DNA of 64,000 nucleotides from Streptomyces avidinii (GTDB lineage: Bacteria > Actinomycetota > Actinomycetes > Streptomycetales > Streptomycetaceae): contig NZ_BMVL01000005.1 in assembly GCF_014650695.1 (NCBI RefSeq), positions 469,075 through 533,074 of the forward strand. The letters run 5' to 3'. The position numbers and the translations under genes are program-made. Under the pieces are notes generated by a model that made no database searches, was not told the origin of the DNA, and was given only the letters and a program-made list of their open reading frames with translations. This document shows, piece after piece, positions 7,510 to 16,796 of this stretch (position 1 is its first letter; each line of letters starts with the position of its first letter).

Positions 7510-8532
7510 ATGACGACCCGACAACTGTCTGCCGTGCTCGGCATTCTCCTTACTTCGGCCCTGGCGCACACCGGCCTCGTTCCGGTGGCCGCGGCGGCTC
7601 CCGCCGGCTCCGGCCCCGACCACGCGTCCCGGCCTGCGGCCCCGGCCCAGTACCTCTACTCCTCGATCGGGGACTTCGATACCGAGGTCAAGCCGTTGGC
7701 GGACCGGTCCGACATCGCGGGTGTCCAGGTGGTCGTGCCGTGGAAGGCCCTGGAACCGCAGAAGGACCAGTACGACTTTTCTGCGATCGAGGAGGCACTC
7801 ACCTACCTCCAGGCACGCCACAAGAAGCTGTTCGTCCAGGTGCAGGACCGCTTCTTCAGCGCTCCCACACGGCTTCCGAACTACCTGCTCACGGACCCGG
7901 CGTACGGAGGTGGCGCCGCGGCGACCACCAACGAGAACGGACTGGGGCCCGGCGAACCCGGAGCCGTCGCAGCCCAGTGGAACCCCGAGGTGCGCCGACG
8001 CTTCCAAAGCTTGCTCAAGGCGCTCGCCGACCGTTTCGACGGGCGTCTGGCGGGGGTGAACCTTCCGGAGACCGCTACCCAGGTGGATCTGGGCAAGGAC
8101 CACAGCGGCTACACGGACGAGTCGTACTTCCGGGCCGAACTCGACAACATGGCCTACGGCGCCAAGGTCTTCAAACGGACTCAGTTCATCCAGTACGTGA
8201 ACTTCTGGCCCGGTGAGTGGAACAACGACCGCGGCTACATGGAGAAGACCTTCGAGTTCGCCAAAGCCCACGGTGTGGGCCTCGGCGGACCCGACGTCCT
8301 ACCGAACCGCCCGGCGCAGATGGAGAACTCCTACCCCTTCTTCGAGCGGTACCGCGGGCAGCTCCCCATGGTGGCGATGGCTGTGCAGGAACCGGACTTC
8401 GAGTACACGAACCCCTCGACCGGCAAGCCCTACACCAAGGAGGAGTTCGTGGACTTCGGCGGTCGGCGCCTGGGCGCGGACGTGATGTTCTGGGCGACGA
8501 ACGCACCCTGGCTCCACCGACCCGCGTCCTGA
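7510..8532 (+). CDS. Secreted TIM-barrel (glycoside hydrolase-like) protein
   Basis: This is a 340-residue protein with an N-terminal signal peptide (hydrophobic core at residues 8-30, cleavage probably after an Ala-rich site near residue 30). The mature part starts YLYSSIGDFD and contains VVVPWKALEPQKDQYDF, a typical strand-loop of (beta/alpha)8 glycosidases where the first strands shape the substrate groove. It also contains LFVQVQDRFF and an acidic GVNLPETATQ segment. Candidate acids are the Glu residues in NLPETA and AVQEPDFEY. No exact family is assigned. The gene stands alone behind an OmpR-type direct repeat. Confidence 0.75.
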   Translation: MTTRQLSAVLGILLTSALAHTGLVPVAAAAPAGSGPDHASRPAAPAQYLYSSIGDFDTEVKPLADRSDIAGVQVVVPWKALEPQKDQYDFSAIEEALTYLQARHKKLFVQVQDRFFSAPTRLPNYLLTDPAYGGGAAATTNENGLGPGEPGAVAAQWNPEVRRRFQSLLKALADRFDGRLAGVNLPETATQVDLGKDHSGYTDESYFRAELDNMAYGAKVFKRTQFIQYVNFWPGEWNNDRGYMEKTFEFAKAHGVGLGGPDVLPNRPAQMENSYPFFERYRGQLPMVAMAVQEPDFEYTNPSTGKPYTKEEFVDFGGRRLGADVMFWATNAPWLHRPAS

Positions 8533-8587
8533 GGCACTCATGAGGCACCGGGCGAGTCCCGCCGTGGACAGGAGCCGCGTTTCACGG

Positions 8588-8953
8588 TCAACGGCGGGCG
8601 GTGATCCATCGGACGAGGGCTGTGTTGGTCGCGTCGTCGAGTGCCGACAGGGTGTGGATGGCTGCCAGGTCGCCGGGGAGTGGTGGAATGCCGACGGTGG
8701 TCAGCACTGAGTGGAGGTCCAGGCGGCGGCGGTCCCAGGCGTGCAGGGACCAGGTGCGGCGTGGGTCGGCCGGCTGCTGGTGTGCGCGCGGATTCCATTC
8801 GGTCGGGGGAGGAAGCGTGTTCTCTTCGCCCGGCTTCTGTGGAGGGTCGTCGCAGGGTGTGGGCTCCACGCTGTCGGCGCCGGGGAAGCGGTAGGGGTCG
8901 AGGGCCAGCTGGGGGATCGTGGCCGCTGATGGGGAACAGTGCCAGGGCTCCAC
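8588..8953 (-). CDS. Hypothetical protein
   Basis: This 121-residue protein starts at a GTG set by AGGAGG five bases upstream (8958-8963 region). The N-terminal half is Pro-rich (LALDPYRFPGAD, PPPTEWNP). The C-terminal third forms a compact helical piece, LHSVLTTVGIPPLPGDLAAI and LSALDDATNTALVRWI. The latter resembles a small domain seen in many uncharacterised streptomycete proteins. There is no membrane segment. Codon bias is typical, so it is probably a real gene. The function is unknown. Confidence 0.65.
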   Translation of the reverse strand: MEPWHCSPSAATIPQLALDPYRFPGADSVEPTPCDDPPQKPGEENTLPPPTEWNPRAHQQPADPRRTWSLHAWDRRRLDLHSVLTTVGIPPLPGDLAAIHTLSALDDATNTALVRWITARR

Positions 8954-9246
8954 AAGAACCTCCTGGGTCGGATGTGCCGCTGCTGTTTCCGGAGTGAGTG
9001 ATCGGAGCCCGCCTCCTGCAGCGGAGGTGGGCCAGGGGCGTCGGTACGCGCCGAAACCGGGTCCTGCCGCACCGGGGGTGGATCTGCCGGTGCTGCGGCG
9101 TACGCCGCGGATGTGGGGTGCCGGCCTGCTGGTGCCGGGGTGGATCCGGCGCCGGGTTGTGTCGGGGGCGGCGTGCCGCGGCTGGTTGCCGCGGCACGCG
9201 GTTGTCGGCAGTTCACTGCCCCCGACGGTGTGACTGCCGGCCCGGG

Positions 9247-9735
9247 TCAGCGGCGGTGGTTGTCGTGGTGTCCGCGGTGGCCCCAGGACTCGGTGTCGAT
9301 GACGTTGCCGCGGGTGTCGCGGAGGGTGGCGGTGTCGCGCTCGTCCCAGATCTGGTGGTGGCGGTCCTGGTAGACGTCGCGGTGGGTGTCGTGTCCGTTG
9401 CCGGTGTGGACCTTGATGCTGGAGCGGCCTTCCAGCCGGAGGTGGTTGAAGCGGTAGCGGTTGCCCTGTTGGTCGGTGAGCGTGAATCCGCGCAGGTTGA
9501 CGGCGTTGCGGCCGATGTTCTTCACCTCGACCCATTCGCGGTTCAGGGCGCGGTTGTCGCGGCCCCGGCCGTCGTGCTGGACGTCGCCGATGACGATGGA
9601 GGAGTGCTGGCCGCGGTGGCCGTGCCGGTCGTCGTCGTGGGCGGCGGCCGGGACGGCGGCAGCGCCGACCAGGGCGCCGGCGGCCAGGGCTGCCGAGAGA
9701 AGGCGGCGCAGTCGGGTGGCGGGAGAAGCAGACAT
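9247..9735 (-). CDS. Secreted lamin-tail-domain (LTD) protein
   Basis: A 162-residue protein with a signal peptide (basic start SPATRLRRLL, then an Ala/Leu core, cleavage near AAAHD). The mature protein carries a lamin tail domain: NREWVEVKNIGRNAVNLRGFTLTD, then YRFNHLRLEGRSSIKVHTG, and TATLRDTRGNVIDTESWG. In bacteria this immunoglobulin-like fold is found on exported proteins and nucleases, probably for binding. The mature N terminus and the C terminus are rich in His, Asp and Arg and might bind metal. The ATG at 9735 has AAGGAG nine bases upstream. Confidence 0.85.
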   Translation of the reverse strand: MSASPATRLRRLLSAALAAGALVGAAAVPAAAHDDDRHGHRGQHSSIVIGDVQHDGRGRDNRALNREWVEVKNIGRNAVNLRGFTLTDQQGNRYRFNHLRLEGRSSIKVHTGNGHDTHRDVYQDRHHQIWDERDTATLRDTRGNVIDTESWGHRGHHDNHRR

Positions 9736-10408
9736 GCAGATGGCTCCTTGAACGGTCGGGCCTGTCCGGGCCTGTCCGGGCTTGTGCAGGCTGTTCGGGC
9801 CTCGTGCGGTTCCCGGCGTCCTGCCGGGAAGCGACACTCTGGCCCGCACCGCGGCCAACCGCCACAACGTGTGATGTGTGTTTCTCAATGCGGACATGTC
9901 CGTAACTCTCCCTTGTAAGAGGCAGACGTCAGGGCCCGGTTGACGCGAACGGGGCGGGACCGGGGGGCAGTCCGCGGGATGTCGAAGCCAGGGGTTTCAG
10001 CCACATAAGCAGTTCATTCACGCCAGACCGTGTGCTGTGCGCCGAACGGGTTCCGGGTCACGTAACAGGTACTTCTCCTGTTTCCTCGCACACAGCTACG
10101 TGCCCCCGCGCTGATGTGTGGGGCCGGCGCCGCCAGCGCTTCGACAGCCCCGGCAGAACCCCGCCCGAACACTGCACAAGATCCGCCCCCTCACGCACGA
10201 CGGCGAATCCCGCGTCCGCCCGGGTCGGCTGCGCCCGACCGGCTGGGGACGGACCCCGACCTGGAGGTCCGTGAACAGGCAGTCAAGGTCCTCCTCCCAC
10301 CCCGTCCGCGGCTGATGGACGCCGGGATCCGCAGAAGCTGACACTGTCGGACGGGAATCGGCGCGACGCGATCAGTCGCCGTTCACTACCGTCACTTCGG
10401 AAAAGGAC
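9736..10408. other. Intergenic stretch without a supported gene
   Basis: About 670 bases. Frames here lack a credible start, family resemblance or steady third-position bias. Tandem GGGCCTGTCC-like copies occur just upstream of the lamin-tail gene at 9758-9785. Nothing else was recognised. Confidence 0.5.
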
Positions 10409-10630
10409 GTGGACACGGCGCTGGCCAAAAGGGGATCGCGGCTCATTACCGTGGACGGCACCTCCAACCGGCCGCACCCGAGTAACCGGTTCGGAACGCA
10501 CCGCAGCCCGGTCCTGCCCGCCCAGGTGGCTGACGGCATCCGCGCCGCCCCCGCCGGCGGCTGGACTCCGGGGAACCCCGGCTCGCCGTTCTGCCTCGAC
10601 CCGTCGGCCGGCTCCGTCTCGTCCCACTGA
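10409..10630 (+). CDS. Short hypothetical protein, probable remnant
   Basis: Seventy-three codons with clear G/C third-position bias. The segments RLITVDGT and PVLPAQVADGIRAA followed by GGWTPGNPGSPF resemble the two ends of a larger streptomycete hypothetical family with its middle missing. The GTG start at 10409 has GGAAAAGGA upstream. It may be a shortened, non-functional copy. No function can be given. The 340 bases after it up to 10973 hold nothing recognisable. Confidence 0.3.
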   Translation: MDTALAKRGSRLITVDGTSNRPHPSNRFGTHRSPVLPAQVADGIRAAPAGGWTPGNPGSPFCLDPSAGSVSSH

Positions 10631-10973
10631 CTCACCCGCACTCAAGGACTCACCGACCCGGCCACGGGCGAGTCCTTCTACGCCCCTTGCCGGTCGCGAG
10701 CGTGGACGCCAGGTCAGACGGGCTCGAAGCCAGGTGTTGCCGGGCCGATGTTGCCCGCTTCGGGGGAGCGGCAAAGGCCCCGGGTGTACAGCGCTCAAAT
10801 CAGCGCCTCTGCGGATCGCGGCCCACGTCTCGGGGGCCATGGAACTCAATTCGGCCAACACGTTGCATTGCCGCCAATCTCCGGCAATCCAGCCACACTT
10901 CTGCTGACCTCCAGCTACACAAGAAGCCGGGGGCTGTCGTCCGCTGCCCCGATTCCGGCGGGGGGATGGGCGC

Positions 10974-11183
10974 TTGCTGACGATCAACGTGGCAGTACTG
11001 CTGGTGATCGTCGTCGTGCTGCGGCTGCGTCGGCGCACCGAAGCCCGGAGCCGGTTCGACGAGAAGACGACCGTAGTCATCGTCCTGGCGCTGGGCATCA
11101 TGCTCGCCCCCACCGACCTGGGCCAGGGCATTGCCGGCTTCCTCGGCCAGCTCGTCAGCGGCGTGTCCCAGGCGGGCCAGTGA
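10974..11183 (+). CDS. Small two-helix membrane protein
   Basis: The protein has 69 residues. An N-terminal helix (residues 3-16) is followed by RLRRRTEARSRFDEKTT, then a second helix (VVIVLALGIMLAP) and a short amphipathic tail. The TTG start at 10974 follows a G-rich stretch. Similar small proteins are common in streptomycete accessory DNA. It precedes the Mrr-like nuclease gene by 70 bases and may form a unit with it. The function is unknown. Confidence 0.6.
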   Translation: MLTINVAVLLVIVVVLRLRRRTEARSRFDEKTTVVIVLALGIMLAPTDLGQGIAGFLGQLVSGVSQAGQ

Positions 11184-11253
11184 TCCCGGCCGACTCCCTT
11201 CGCACACGGCTCGGGCGGCATACGGCGGACTCCCCGCCGGCGCGGTGGGACCG

Positions 11254-11943
11254 GTGAGCGGGCGGCGTCGTCCGGTACGGCGGTCCCGGCGGCGGAAGAA
11301 CCAGCACCTGGAGCAGGTGCTCCTGGCCGCGTTCGCGGCCACGGTCGTGCTCGGCCTGGTGGCCGCAGTGCTGCGTTGGCTGGCTGAGCATCCCTGGGTC
11401 GTGGTCCTCGCAGTCCTGGCAGCGGCCGGGGTGGGCGGGGCCTGGATGCGGCGTCGCAGGGAAGCAGCACGGTGGGAGCAGGTTCGCGCGCAGGGCCTGC
11501 GCTACGCGATGGAGCAGCTGGACCATCTGCACCACACGCAATTCGAGTTCGCAGTGCGCGACCTCATGCACCGGGACGGATGCGCGGACGCGCAGCGGGT
11601 CGGCGGACGCGGCGACAACGGCGCGGACGTGAAGGCAACTGATCCGTACGGGCGGCGCTGGGTGATCCAGTGCAAGCACCGCAAGGCAGGCTGGTCCGGG
11701 AAGCCGGTCGGCACCCCCGATCTCCACGTCCTGAACGGCACGGGCCGGCAGGTCCACAACGGCGACGTTCTGGTCATGCTGACCAACGGCCGGATCACGA
11801 GCAACGCCGTGGACTTCGCCAAGGACCAGCGCCTGCACCTGGTGGACCGCCGGGTGCTCGCCGAGTGGGCCGCCGGCTCCCGCCCCCTGTGGGAGGTGCT
11901 GCGCGCGGTACCTCCGCCCAGGCGCCAGTCCCCCCTCTCCTAG
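11254..11943 (+). CDS. Membrane-anchored Mrr-type restriction endonuclease
   Basis: This 229-residue protein has an Arg-rich start, two membrane helices (about residues 25-65), then a soluble Mrr_cat domain. The nuclease core is visible: FEFAVRDLMHRDG, GGRGDNGADVKA and WVIQCKHRKAG. These give the Asp and Gln-x-Lys of the PD-(D/E)XK fold, with Gln replacing Glu as in Mrr enzymes. Mrr enzymes cleave modified or foreign DNA. The C terminus (LVDRRVLAEWA) completes the fold. GTG at 11254 is the best start, with a weak GGTGGGA ahead. No methyltransferase lies nearby, which fits a modification-dependent enzyme. Confidence 0.85.
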   Translation: MSGRRRPVRRSRRRKNQHLEQVLLAAFAATVVLGLVAAVLRWLAEHPWVVVLAVLAAAGVGGAWMRRRREAARWEQVRAQGLRYAMEQLDHLHHTQFEFAVRDLMHRDGCADAQRVGGRGDNGADVKATDPYGRRWVIQCKHRKAGWSGKPVGTPDLHVLNGTGRQVHNGDVLVMLTNGRITSNAVDFAKDQRLHLVDRRVLAEWAAGSRPLWEVLRAVPPPRRQSPLS

Positions 11944-12064
11944 GTGTGGGCGGGTACTGCGGCCTGAGCGCGATGTGCGTGCCCGGCGTTGTCAGTGGGC
12001 GGGTCTACCTTGGGAGGTTGGCGGCCGAGCGGGCCGTCCGGGTTACCCCGGTAAGTCAGATCCT

Positions 12065-12097
12065 ACGAGGGCCCGGCCACCGGCCGGGCCCCCTCGT
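12065..12097. terminator. Strong GC-rich hairpin
   Basis: ACGAGG-GCCCGGCC pairs with GGCCGGGC-CCCTCGT around a three-base loop (one bulge). It lies about 125 bases after the Mrr-like gene, in a 390-base gap (11944-12335) with no other recognisable feature. It is the likeliest terminator for that unit. Confidence 0.5.
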
Positions 12098-12335
12098 CAT
12101 GTCGTACGGCCGCGGACAGCGGCACCGCAGAGGACGGCACGTTCCTCCAACTGGCTTGGACGCGCGCCCGCCGAGCGCGAGATCCTCGGCGGCCGGCGCA
12201 GTCCGCCCCACCCAGGGTGCAAGGCAGCGGCGGTCACGGAAGCTCGCCTTCGCTGCCCGGCCGTCGTCGGGGTCTCGGCCCGAGACGGAACGTACGATGG
12301 GACATCGGGCCTAACGGAGAGCTGCGAGGACTCAA

Positions 12336-13202
12336 GTGGCCGGCGAAATGAGCAAAGAGCTGATAGTCGGCCCCCGCAGTGAGCGCGTGCGAGTGGAGCT
12401 CGCGGAAGCCGCCGCCTGGAGCGCGTACGCGGCGGAGCTTCGCGAGGTGCTCGGAGCCGCGATTGGGAAGAGCGGCGCAGACCTCTTGGAGGTGGGCGGG
12501 CTGCTGGTGAGCGAGCCCCTTCCCGAAGAGCGCCGCGGCCTGCGCAACGGTGCGGAGGTCCGGCCGTCGCAAGCGATAGGTCTCGCCGAGGGAATGGCAG
12601 CCGGGCGCGGGCCGTATTGTCAGCTCACCGCGCCCGGGAGACTTCAGATCGAGGCGGGATGGGACGGATCGATACACCTCTTCACCACACCGGCGGTGGC
12701 CGCCGATCTGGCTGGACTCCATGGTGAGGGCGTGACGTTCCTGTGGCGAGACGCGGCTCCTGAACCCATAGAGGTCTCGGACCCCGTCGACACCGTCGCG
12801 GACGCGGGTTTCTGGACGAGGGTGGCGGAGGCGTCCGAGCGCCTGACCCTGGTATGCGAGCGCTGGGCGTACGGCGCTCACGGGTGCAGATGGTTCCGCG
12901 TGACTCCGGAGAGAACAGCCGAAGTGGCCCGACTACTGCGGCCGCGCTCGCTGGTTTGCGTGGCCGTCGAGCCGGAGCTGAACCCCCGAGCGGAACTGCT
13001 GCAAGACGACTTCACCGCCTTCGTGGCCCCGCTGCCGCACGGCGAACTGGCCCACCGGAACTACCCCGGTGGAGCCGACACACTCTCCGAGGTCACGGAT
13101 GACGGTTTCTCCCTCATGCTGGCCGATGCGGTGCTGGGCGACTGGTGCGCCGTCGTACCGGACACGGGGGGTGGCCAGGGGGCAGTGGGAGACTCCGGGT
13201 GA
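12336..13202 (+). CDS. Hypothetical protein
   Basis: This 288-residue soluble protein did not match any family by eye. It has a helical N-terminal part (VELAEAAAWSAYAAELREVL), a beta-rich middle with LQIEAGWDGSIHLF, and a C-terminal alpha/beta part (SLVCVAVEPELN, DDFTAFVAPLPHGEL). Codon bias is normal. GTG at 12336 follows GAGGA; an ATG four codons later is an alternative. The last 12 residues are Gly-rich and may be read-through from a former stop. It stands alone. Confidence 0.6.
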   Translation: MAGEMSKELIVGPRSERVRVELAEAAAWSAYAAELREVLGAAIGKSGADLLEVGGLLVSEPLPEERRGLRNGAEVRPSQAIGLAEGMAAGRGPYCQLTAPGRLQIEAGWDGSIHLFTTPAVAADLAGLHGEGVTFLWRDAAPEPIEVSDPVDTVADAGFWTRVAEASERLTLVCERWAYGAHGCRWFRVTPERTAEVARLLRPRSLVCVAVEPELNPRAELLQDDFTAFVAPLPHGELAHRNYPGGADTLSEVTDDGFSLMLADAVLGDWCAVVPDTGGGQGAVGDSG

Positions 13203-13468
13203 GTAGTTGAGGTACGGAAGATCCCCGGCGAGAATGATCCTGCTGGGGTTCGCCCACCTCCTACGAGCTCCGAGCTGAGGGGGACGGCGCCGGACCGCAG
13301 CTTTCTCCGGTCGGGGTGTGGTTGTAGGGGGCGCCTGGGGAGACGCCGCGGGCGCCTGGGCCTGGTCGCGGTGGGTTGATCACTTGAGGGTGCCATCGTT
13401 TGACGACGGACGACCGGCGCCCCGCAGTGCGGCCGCATCAGGCCACCGGCCGCCTCCTCGTAGTTCCG

Positions 13469-14542
13469 CTACAACAGATGGCCGGTGAAGAAGGTCCCCA
13501 CCCGGGCCCGTACCTCGGCGAGTGTCACTGCAGGATCGCCGGTGCCGATGAGGGCGGCTCGTGCTGTCGCTGTCACAAGACCGGCGGTCTGGAGGCGTGC
13601 GACGAGCGAGCCGTAGTCGGTGAACGCCCAGTGGTTCGCGTCGGCAAGCAGCACGCGGTGGCCGGGAAGGCTCGCCCAGGAGGACTCGATGCGGGCGGCG
13701 CCCTCGAATCCGTCGGTGCGGAACAGCAGCAGTGGCCGGTCGGAGACGGCCGGCGTCGGGTACAGGTCGAGATAGCCCTCCAGGTTCGCCACCGCGCCGA
13801 CCCTGCGGTCGCCACCGGCCGCGTACACCGCCGCCGTGCCGCCTGCGGAGTGCCCGTACAACCCGATCCGACAGGAGTCCATGACCGGTGCGAGCGGCAG
13901 GTCGCCGAGCCGGTCCAGGACCAGGCGGAGGTCCGCGATCCGGGTGTCCACCATCGTGCGGAAGGTCGCCGGGTCCGGCGCTCCGATCAGGACGGTCGTC
14001 CGCATCCCGGTGGGCAGCTCCACCTGAGAAGCGTCACCGGGGTGGTCGACGAGGACGACCACTCGGCCGTGGCTCGCCAGGTCCTCGGCGAGGGTTGTGC
14101 CGAGCGTGCGGGAGTCACCGCCGCCGGGTGAGTACACCAGTACCGGACGCCGCCCGGGCAGCGGCGGCGCGCCCACGTACCCGTGGGTGAGGACCGCGCC
14201 CCAGTCCACCGCCCCCGGCTCCGGCAGACCGGGATGAACGTGCGGCGCGTACTCGGCGAACACCCCGGCCTCGTCCGGGGTGAGCTGCGGGGCCCTGGAG
14301 AAGCCGCGGACCGATCGGGCCGGGTACAGGACGGTCAGCATCAACTCCCGCACGCCGCCCACCCACGGGTCGGTACGGGCCGGGTCCGTCAGATGGACCG
14401 TCTGCATGCCTACGGGGTACGGGCCGGCGGGCGCGGGCAGCCGGAGGATCGAGCGGCCACCGGAGGCGGACGCAGCCGTTGGCAGCAGGGCGGCGGTACT
14501 CCCGAATAGGGTGCCTTTCAGAAGAGTGCGTCGAGAAGTCAT
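13469..14542 (-). CDS. Exported alpha/beta hydrolase, PAF-acetylhydrolase-like
   Basis: This 357-residue protein starts TSRRTLLKGTLFG, a twin-arginine-type signal followed by an Ala-rich region. The mature domain has the alpha/beta hydrolase pattern: RRPVLVYSPGGGDSR (oxyanion loop), VVLVDHPGDAS, GLYGHSAGGTAAVYAA (nucleophile Ser in GHSAGG), and a C-terminal ADANHWAFTD with the catalytic His. This order fits bacterial platelet-activating-factor acetylhydrolase-like esterases. AAGGA lies eight bases before the ATG at 14542. It is divergent from the ArsR-type regulator with 85 bases between them, which may control it. Confidence 0.85.
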   Translation of the reverse strand: MTSRRTLLKGTLFGSTAALLPTAASASGGRSILRLPAPAGPYPVGMQTVHLTDPARTDPWVGGVRELMLTVLYPARSVRGFSRAPQLTPDEAGVFAEYAPHVHPGLPEPGAVDWGAVLTHGYVGAPPLPGRRPVLVYSPGGGDSRTLGTTLAEDLASHGRVVVLVDHPGDASQVELPTGMRTTVLIGAPDPATFRTMVDTRIADLRLVLDRLGDLPLAPVMDSCRIGLYGHSAGGTAAVYAAGGDRRVGAVANLEGYLDLYPTPAVSDRPLLLFRTDGFEGAARIESSWASLPGHRVLLADANHWAFTDYGSLVARLQTAGLVTATARAALIGTGDPAVTLAEVRARVGTFFTGHLL

Positions 14543-14627
14543 ACGAACATCCTTGGGGCGGGGGCCGCCACGATGCGAAGGTTCAGGCCCTGGCCGAAAG
14601 GCTGGCCCAAGACGAGGAGTTGTGAGA

Positions 14628-15590
14628 GTGCTGCGAATCCATTTCACCGCAGAGGACTTCGCCCGGATCCGCTTCGCACCCCGCCCGGCGCCGCTCCAGG
14701 AGCTGCACGCCGCCCTGACGACAGCCGTGACCCGGCGTGGCGGGCCGCTGTTCGCGCCGTGGCGCGGCCGCGTCCTGCGCTCCCTCCCGGCCGCAGCCAA
14801 CCCGCTCGCGGACCTGGTTCCAGCAGGCCACCCGCCCTCCTTCCTCGACGTCATCGGTGACACCATGGCCGACGGCTTCGAACAGATCCGCGCCACCGGC
14901 CCCCGTCTCGTCCGCTCCGAGCTGGAGCGGGTCCGGGTCTACGCGGCGGTGCCCGCGCCTCGCTGGATCCGCGGCCTGCACGCGGGCGACGAGACGGCCT
15001 GGCGCACCCTGCACCGCGCCCAGCAGGCCGCGTACGAGACGGTCCTCGCCCCGGTCTGGTCCGTCGTACAGGATCTGCACCGTGAGGAGTTCACCCACTA
15101 CGCCCTGACGGTCGCCGAGCACGGCGTGGCCGCCACGCTGACCGGCCTGGCCCCGGGCAGCCGACTCCACGAGGGTGTGTGGGAATGGCCCGACGCAGCG
15201 CCGGACCGCGACGTCTGCCTCGACGGGCGCGGCCTGGTTCTGCTGCCCACCTTCCACCACCCGGCGGGCCCACTTCTTCAGGACCCCCCGGGCCGTCCCG
15301 CAGTCCTGACGTACCCGGCCGGTCCCGGGCTCCCGCCCACTGCGGGGCGCCCGGTCGTCCCCGCCGAGACCCCGGCCGCCGTCCTGGGCCGTACCCGGCT
15401 GGAGGCCCTGCGCCTCCTCGCCGAGCCTCACACCACGACATCCCTGGCCCGCGCCCTCCGCGTCAGCAACGCGACGGCCTCGTCCCACGCGGCGGCACTC
15501 AGATCGGCAGGCATGGCGACGACGACCCGCACAGGCCGCTCGGTCGCCCACCAGCGCACGGCCCTCGGCACGCTGGTTGCAGGCGCCTGA
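14628..15590 (+). CDS. ArsR-type winged-helix regulator (DUF5937-like)
   Basis: This is a 320-residue regulator. The N-terminal part begins LRIHFTAEDFARIRFAPRPAPL, the typical DUF5937 opening. The C terminus (residues 245-310) is a winged helix: RLEALRLLAEPHTTTSLARAL then ATASSHAAALRSAGM, the recognition helix, and a wing ending TGRSVAHQRT. GAGGAG at 14614-14619 sets GTG 14628 as start. The adjacent divergent hydrolase gene is the natural target, but such proteins also act on distant genes. The middle 200 residues are likely a ligand-binding domain. Confidence 0.85.
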   Translation: MLRIHFTAEDFARIRFAPRPAPLQELHAALTTAVTRRGGPLFAPWRGRVLRSLPAAANPLADLVPAGHPPSFLDVIGDTMADGFEQIRATGPRLVRSELERVRVYAAVPAPRWIRGLHAGDETAWRTLHRAQQAAYETVLAPVWSVVQDLHREEFTHYALTVAEHGVAATLTGLAPGSRLHEGVWEWPDAAPDRDVCLDGRGLVLLPTFHHPAGPLLQDPPGRPAVLTYPAGPGLPPTAGRPVVPAETPAAVLGRTRLEALRLLAEPHTTTSLARALRVSNATASSHAAALRSAGMATTTRTGRSVAHQRTALGTLVAGA

Positions 15591-15728
15591 TCGCCGTAGT
15601 TCTCCACAAGACGAGCGGGCCCCGCCCCGCAGGTGGAGTATCCGACCACGCTCGCGGAGTAAGTCGGCAAGGAGCGGTTCGAGGCCGAGTGCGCCAAGGC
15701 GAGAGCCGGGTGTCCTCCTCGCGATCGG

Positions 15729-16310
15729 TCAACGGCGCACCCGGTAGCGCAGGTGAAGGACGCGGTTGCCCTGAATCACCACGTCGGGATCCTCCAACAG
15801 GTGCTGCGCGTGGACCGACCCGAAGAAGCGCTTGCCGGACCCGAACACGACGGGTACGACGTCCATGCGCACCTCGTCGATCAGGCCCGCGGCAAGCACC
15901 TGGCCACCGACGTCGCCAGCGGCGACCTCGACCATGCGGTCACCCGCAAGCTCCTGCGCCTTGGCCATGGCTGCCTCGACGCCGTCGACGAAGTGAAACG
16001 GCGCCTCGGGGTCCCAGCCCTCGGGCTCCGGCCGGTGCGTCACGACGACCACGTGGTCGATCCCGCCCGGAGGCTTCCCGTCCCAGCCGTCCGTCAGGTC
16101 GAAGACGTGCCGCCCGACGATCGTGACTCCGATCCGGTCCCAGTACGGCCGGGTGTAGTCGTAGGACGTCTGCGACACCTTCAGCTCGCCGCTCTCGTCC
16201 AACGGGACGTCACCGCTGGACAACCAGTCGAACAGTGGTCCGGGCTGGTCATTCTCGTCCGCGACGAAGCCGTCCACCGACACCGAGCTGTACATGACCA
16301 CCTTGCCCAC
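15729..16310 (-). CDS. Dihydrofolate reductase-like (RibD C-terminal) protein
   Basis: This 193-residue protein has the RibD C-terminal/DHFR-like fold: VVMYSSVSVDGFVADEND, then IVGRHVFDLTDGWDG, HVVVVTHRPEPEGW, and a conserved end VFGSGKRFFG. Members bind NADPH and reduce varied small molecules; true folate reduction is not implied. GTG at 16310 has AGGAGAG six bases upstream. Immediately upstream, on the same strand, lies the tail of an AraC-type regulator, probably a former controller. Confidence 0.88.
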   Translation of the reverse strand: MGKVVMYSSVSVDGFVADENDQPGPLFDWLSSGDVPLDESGELKVSQTSYDYTRPYWDRIGVTIVGRHVFDLTDGWDGKPPGGIDHVVVVTHRPEPEGWDPEAPFHFVDGVEAAMAKAQELAGDRMVEVAAGDVGGQVLAAGLIDEVRMDVVPVVFGSGKRFFGSVHAQHLLEDPDVVIQGNRVLHLRYRVRR

Positions 16311-16348
16311 GGGGCTCTCCTCTGCTTTGGGGTGCCCCAAATTAGCGT

Positions 16349-16507
16349 CTGGGCCTGGTCGAAGCAGCCTGCGCCACAGGCGAGGTCGCCCCGGTCGATC
16401 GGTCCGGCGGGGTTGATCGCGAACACGGTGGCGGCGAAACGGTAGGCGCGGGCCAGCCGCTTCGGCGTGACACCGATGAGTTCCTTGAACCGCTGCGCCG
16501 GATGAGT
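16349..16507 (-). pseudogene. AraC-type regulator, C-terminal remnant
   Basis: About 53 codons read HPAQRFKELIGVTPKRLARA then YRFAATVFAINPAG and GAGCFDQA. This is the second helix-turn-helix of AraC-family activators, including the usual GVTPK and FDQ(A/S)H motifs. The first helix-turn-helix, the effector domain and the end of the domain are missing, and the frame runs into unrelated sequence. It is a clear decayed fragment. Confidence 0.75.
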
Positions 16508-16796
16508 GCTGCTGACACTGACACTGACACCGGCTGCCACGTTCAGGTCGCCGATAGCCGCCGCCCCGCTCGCCCTTGCCTACGGCGTTGCACCCACCTC
16601 CGCCGCGCCGCACCAGGCCGAGGACACGGAGGTCTGGAAGCTCCGCTCGTCACGTCATCGGATCAGTGGTCCGGAACGGATGCAACTGTCCAGGCCTCGA
16701 TCAACGGCGACCCGAGGGGTAGCACTCCGTTCCTCGAGCTCAACAAGGACGGTGACGGCTTTGCACACCAGACGGTGCACGAGAACTTGCCTGAGT

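Noticed and set aside
13469..14896. A longer hydrolase start giving a 475-residue protein
   Set aside because: The extra N-terminal residues overlap the divergent regulator gene and lack a ribosome site; the ATG at 14542 gives a natural twin-arginine signal.
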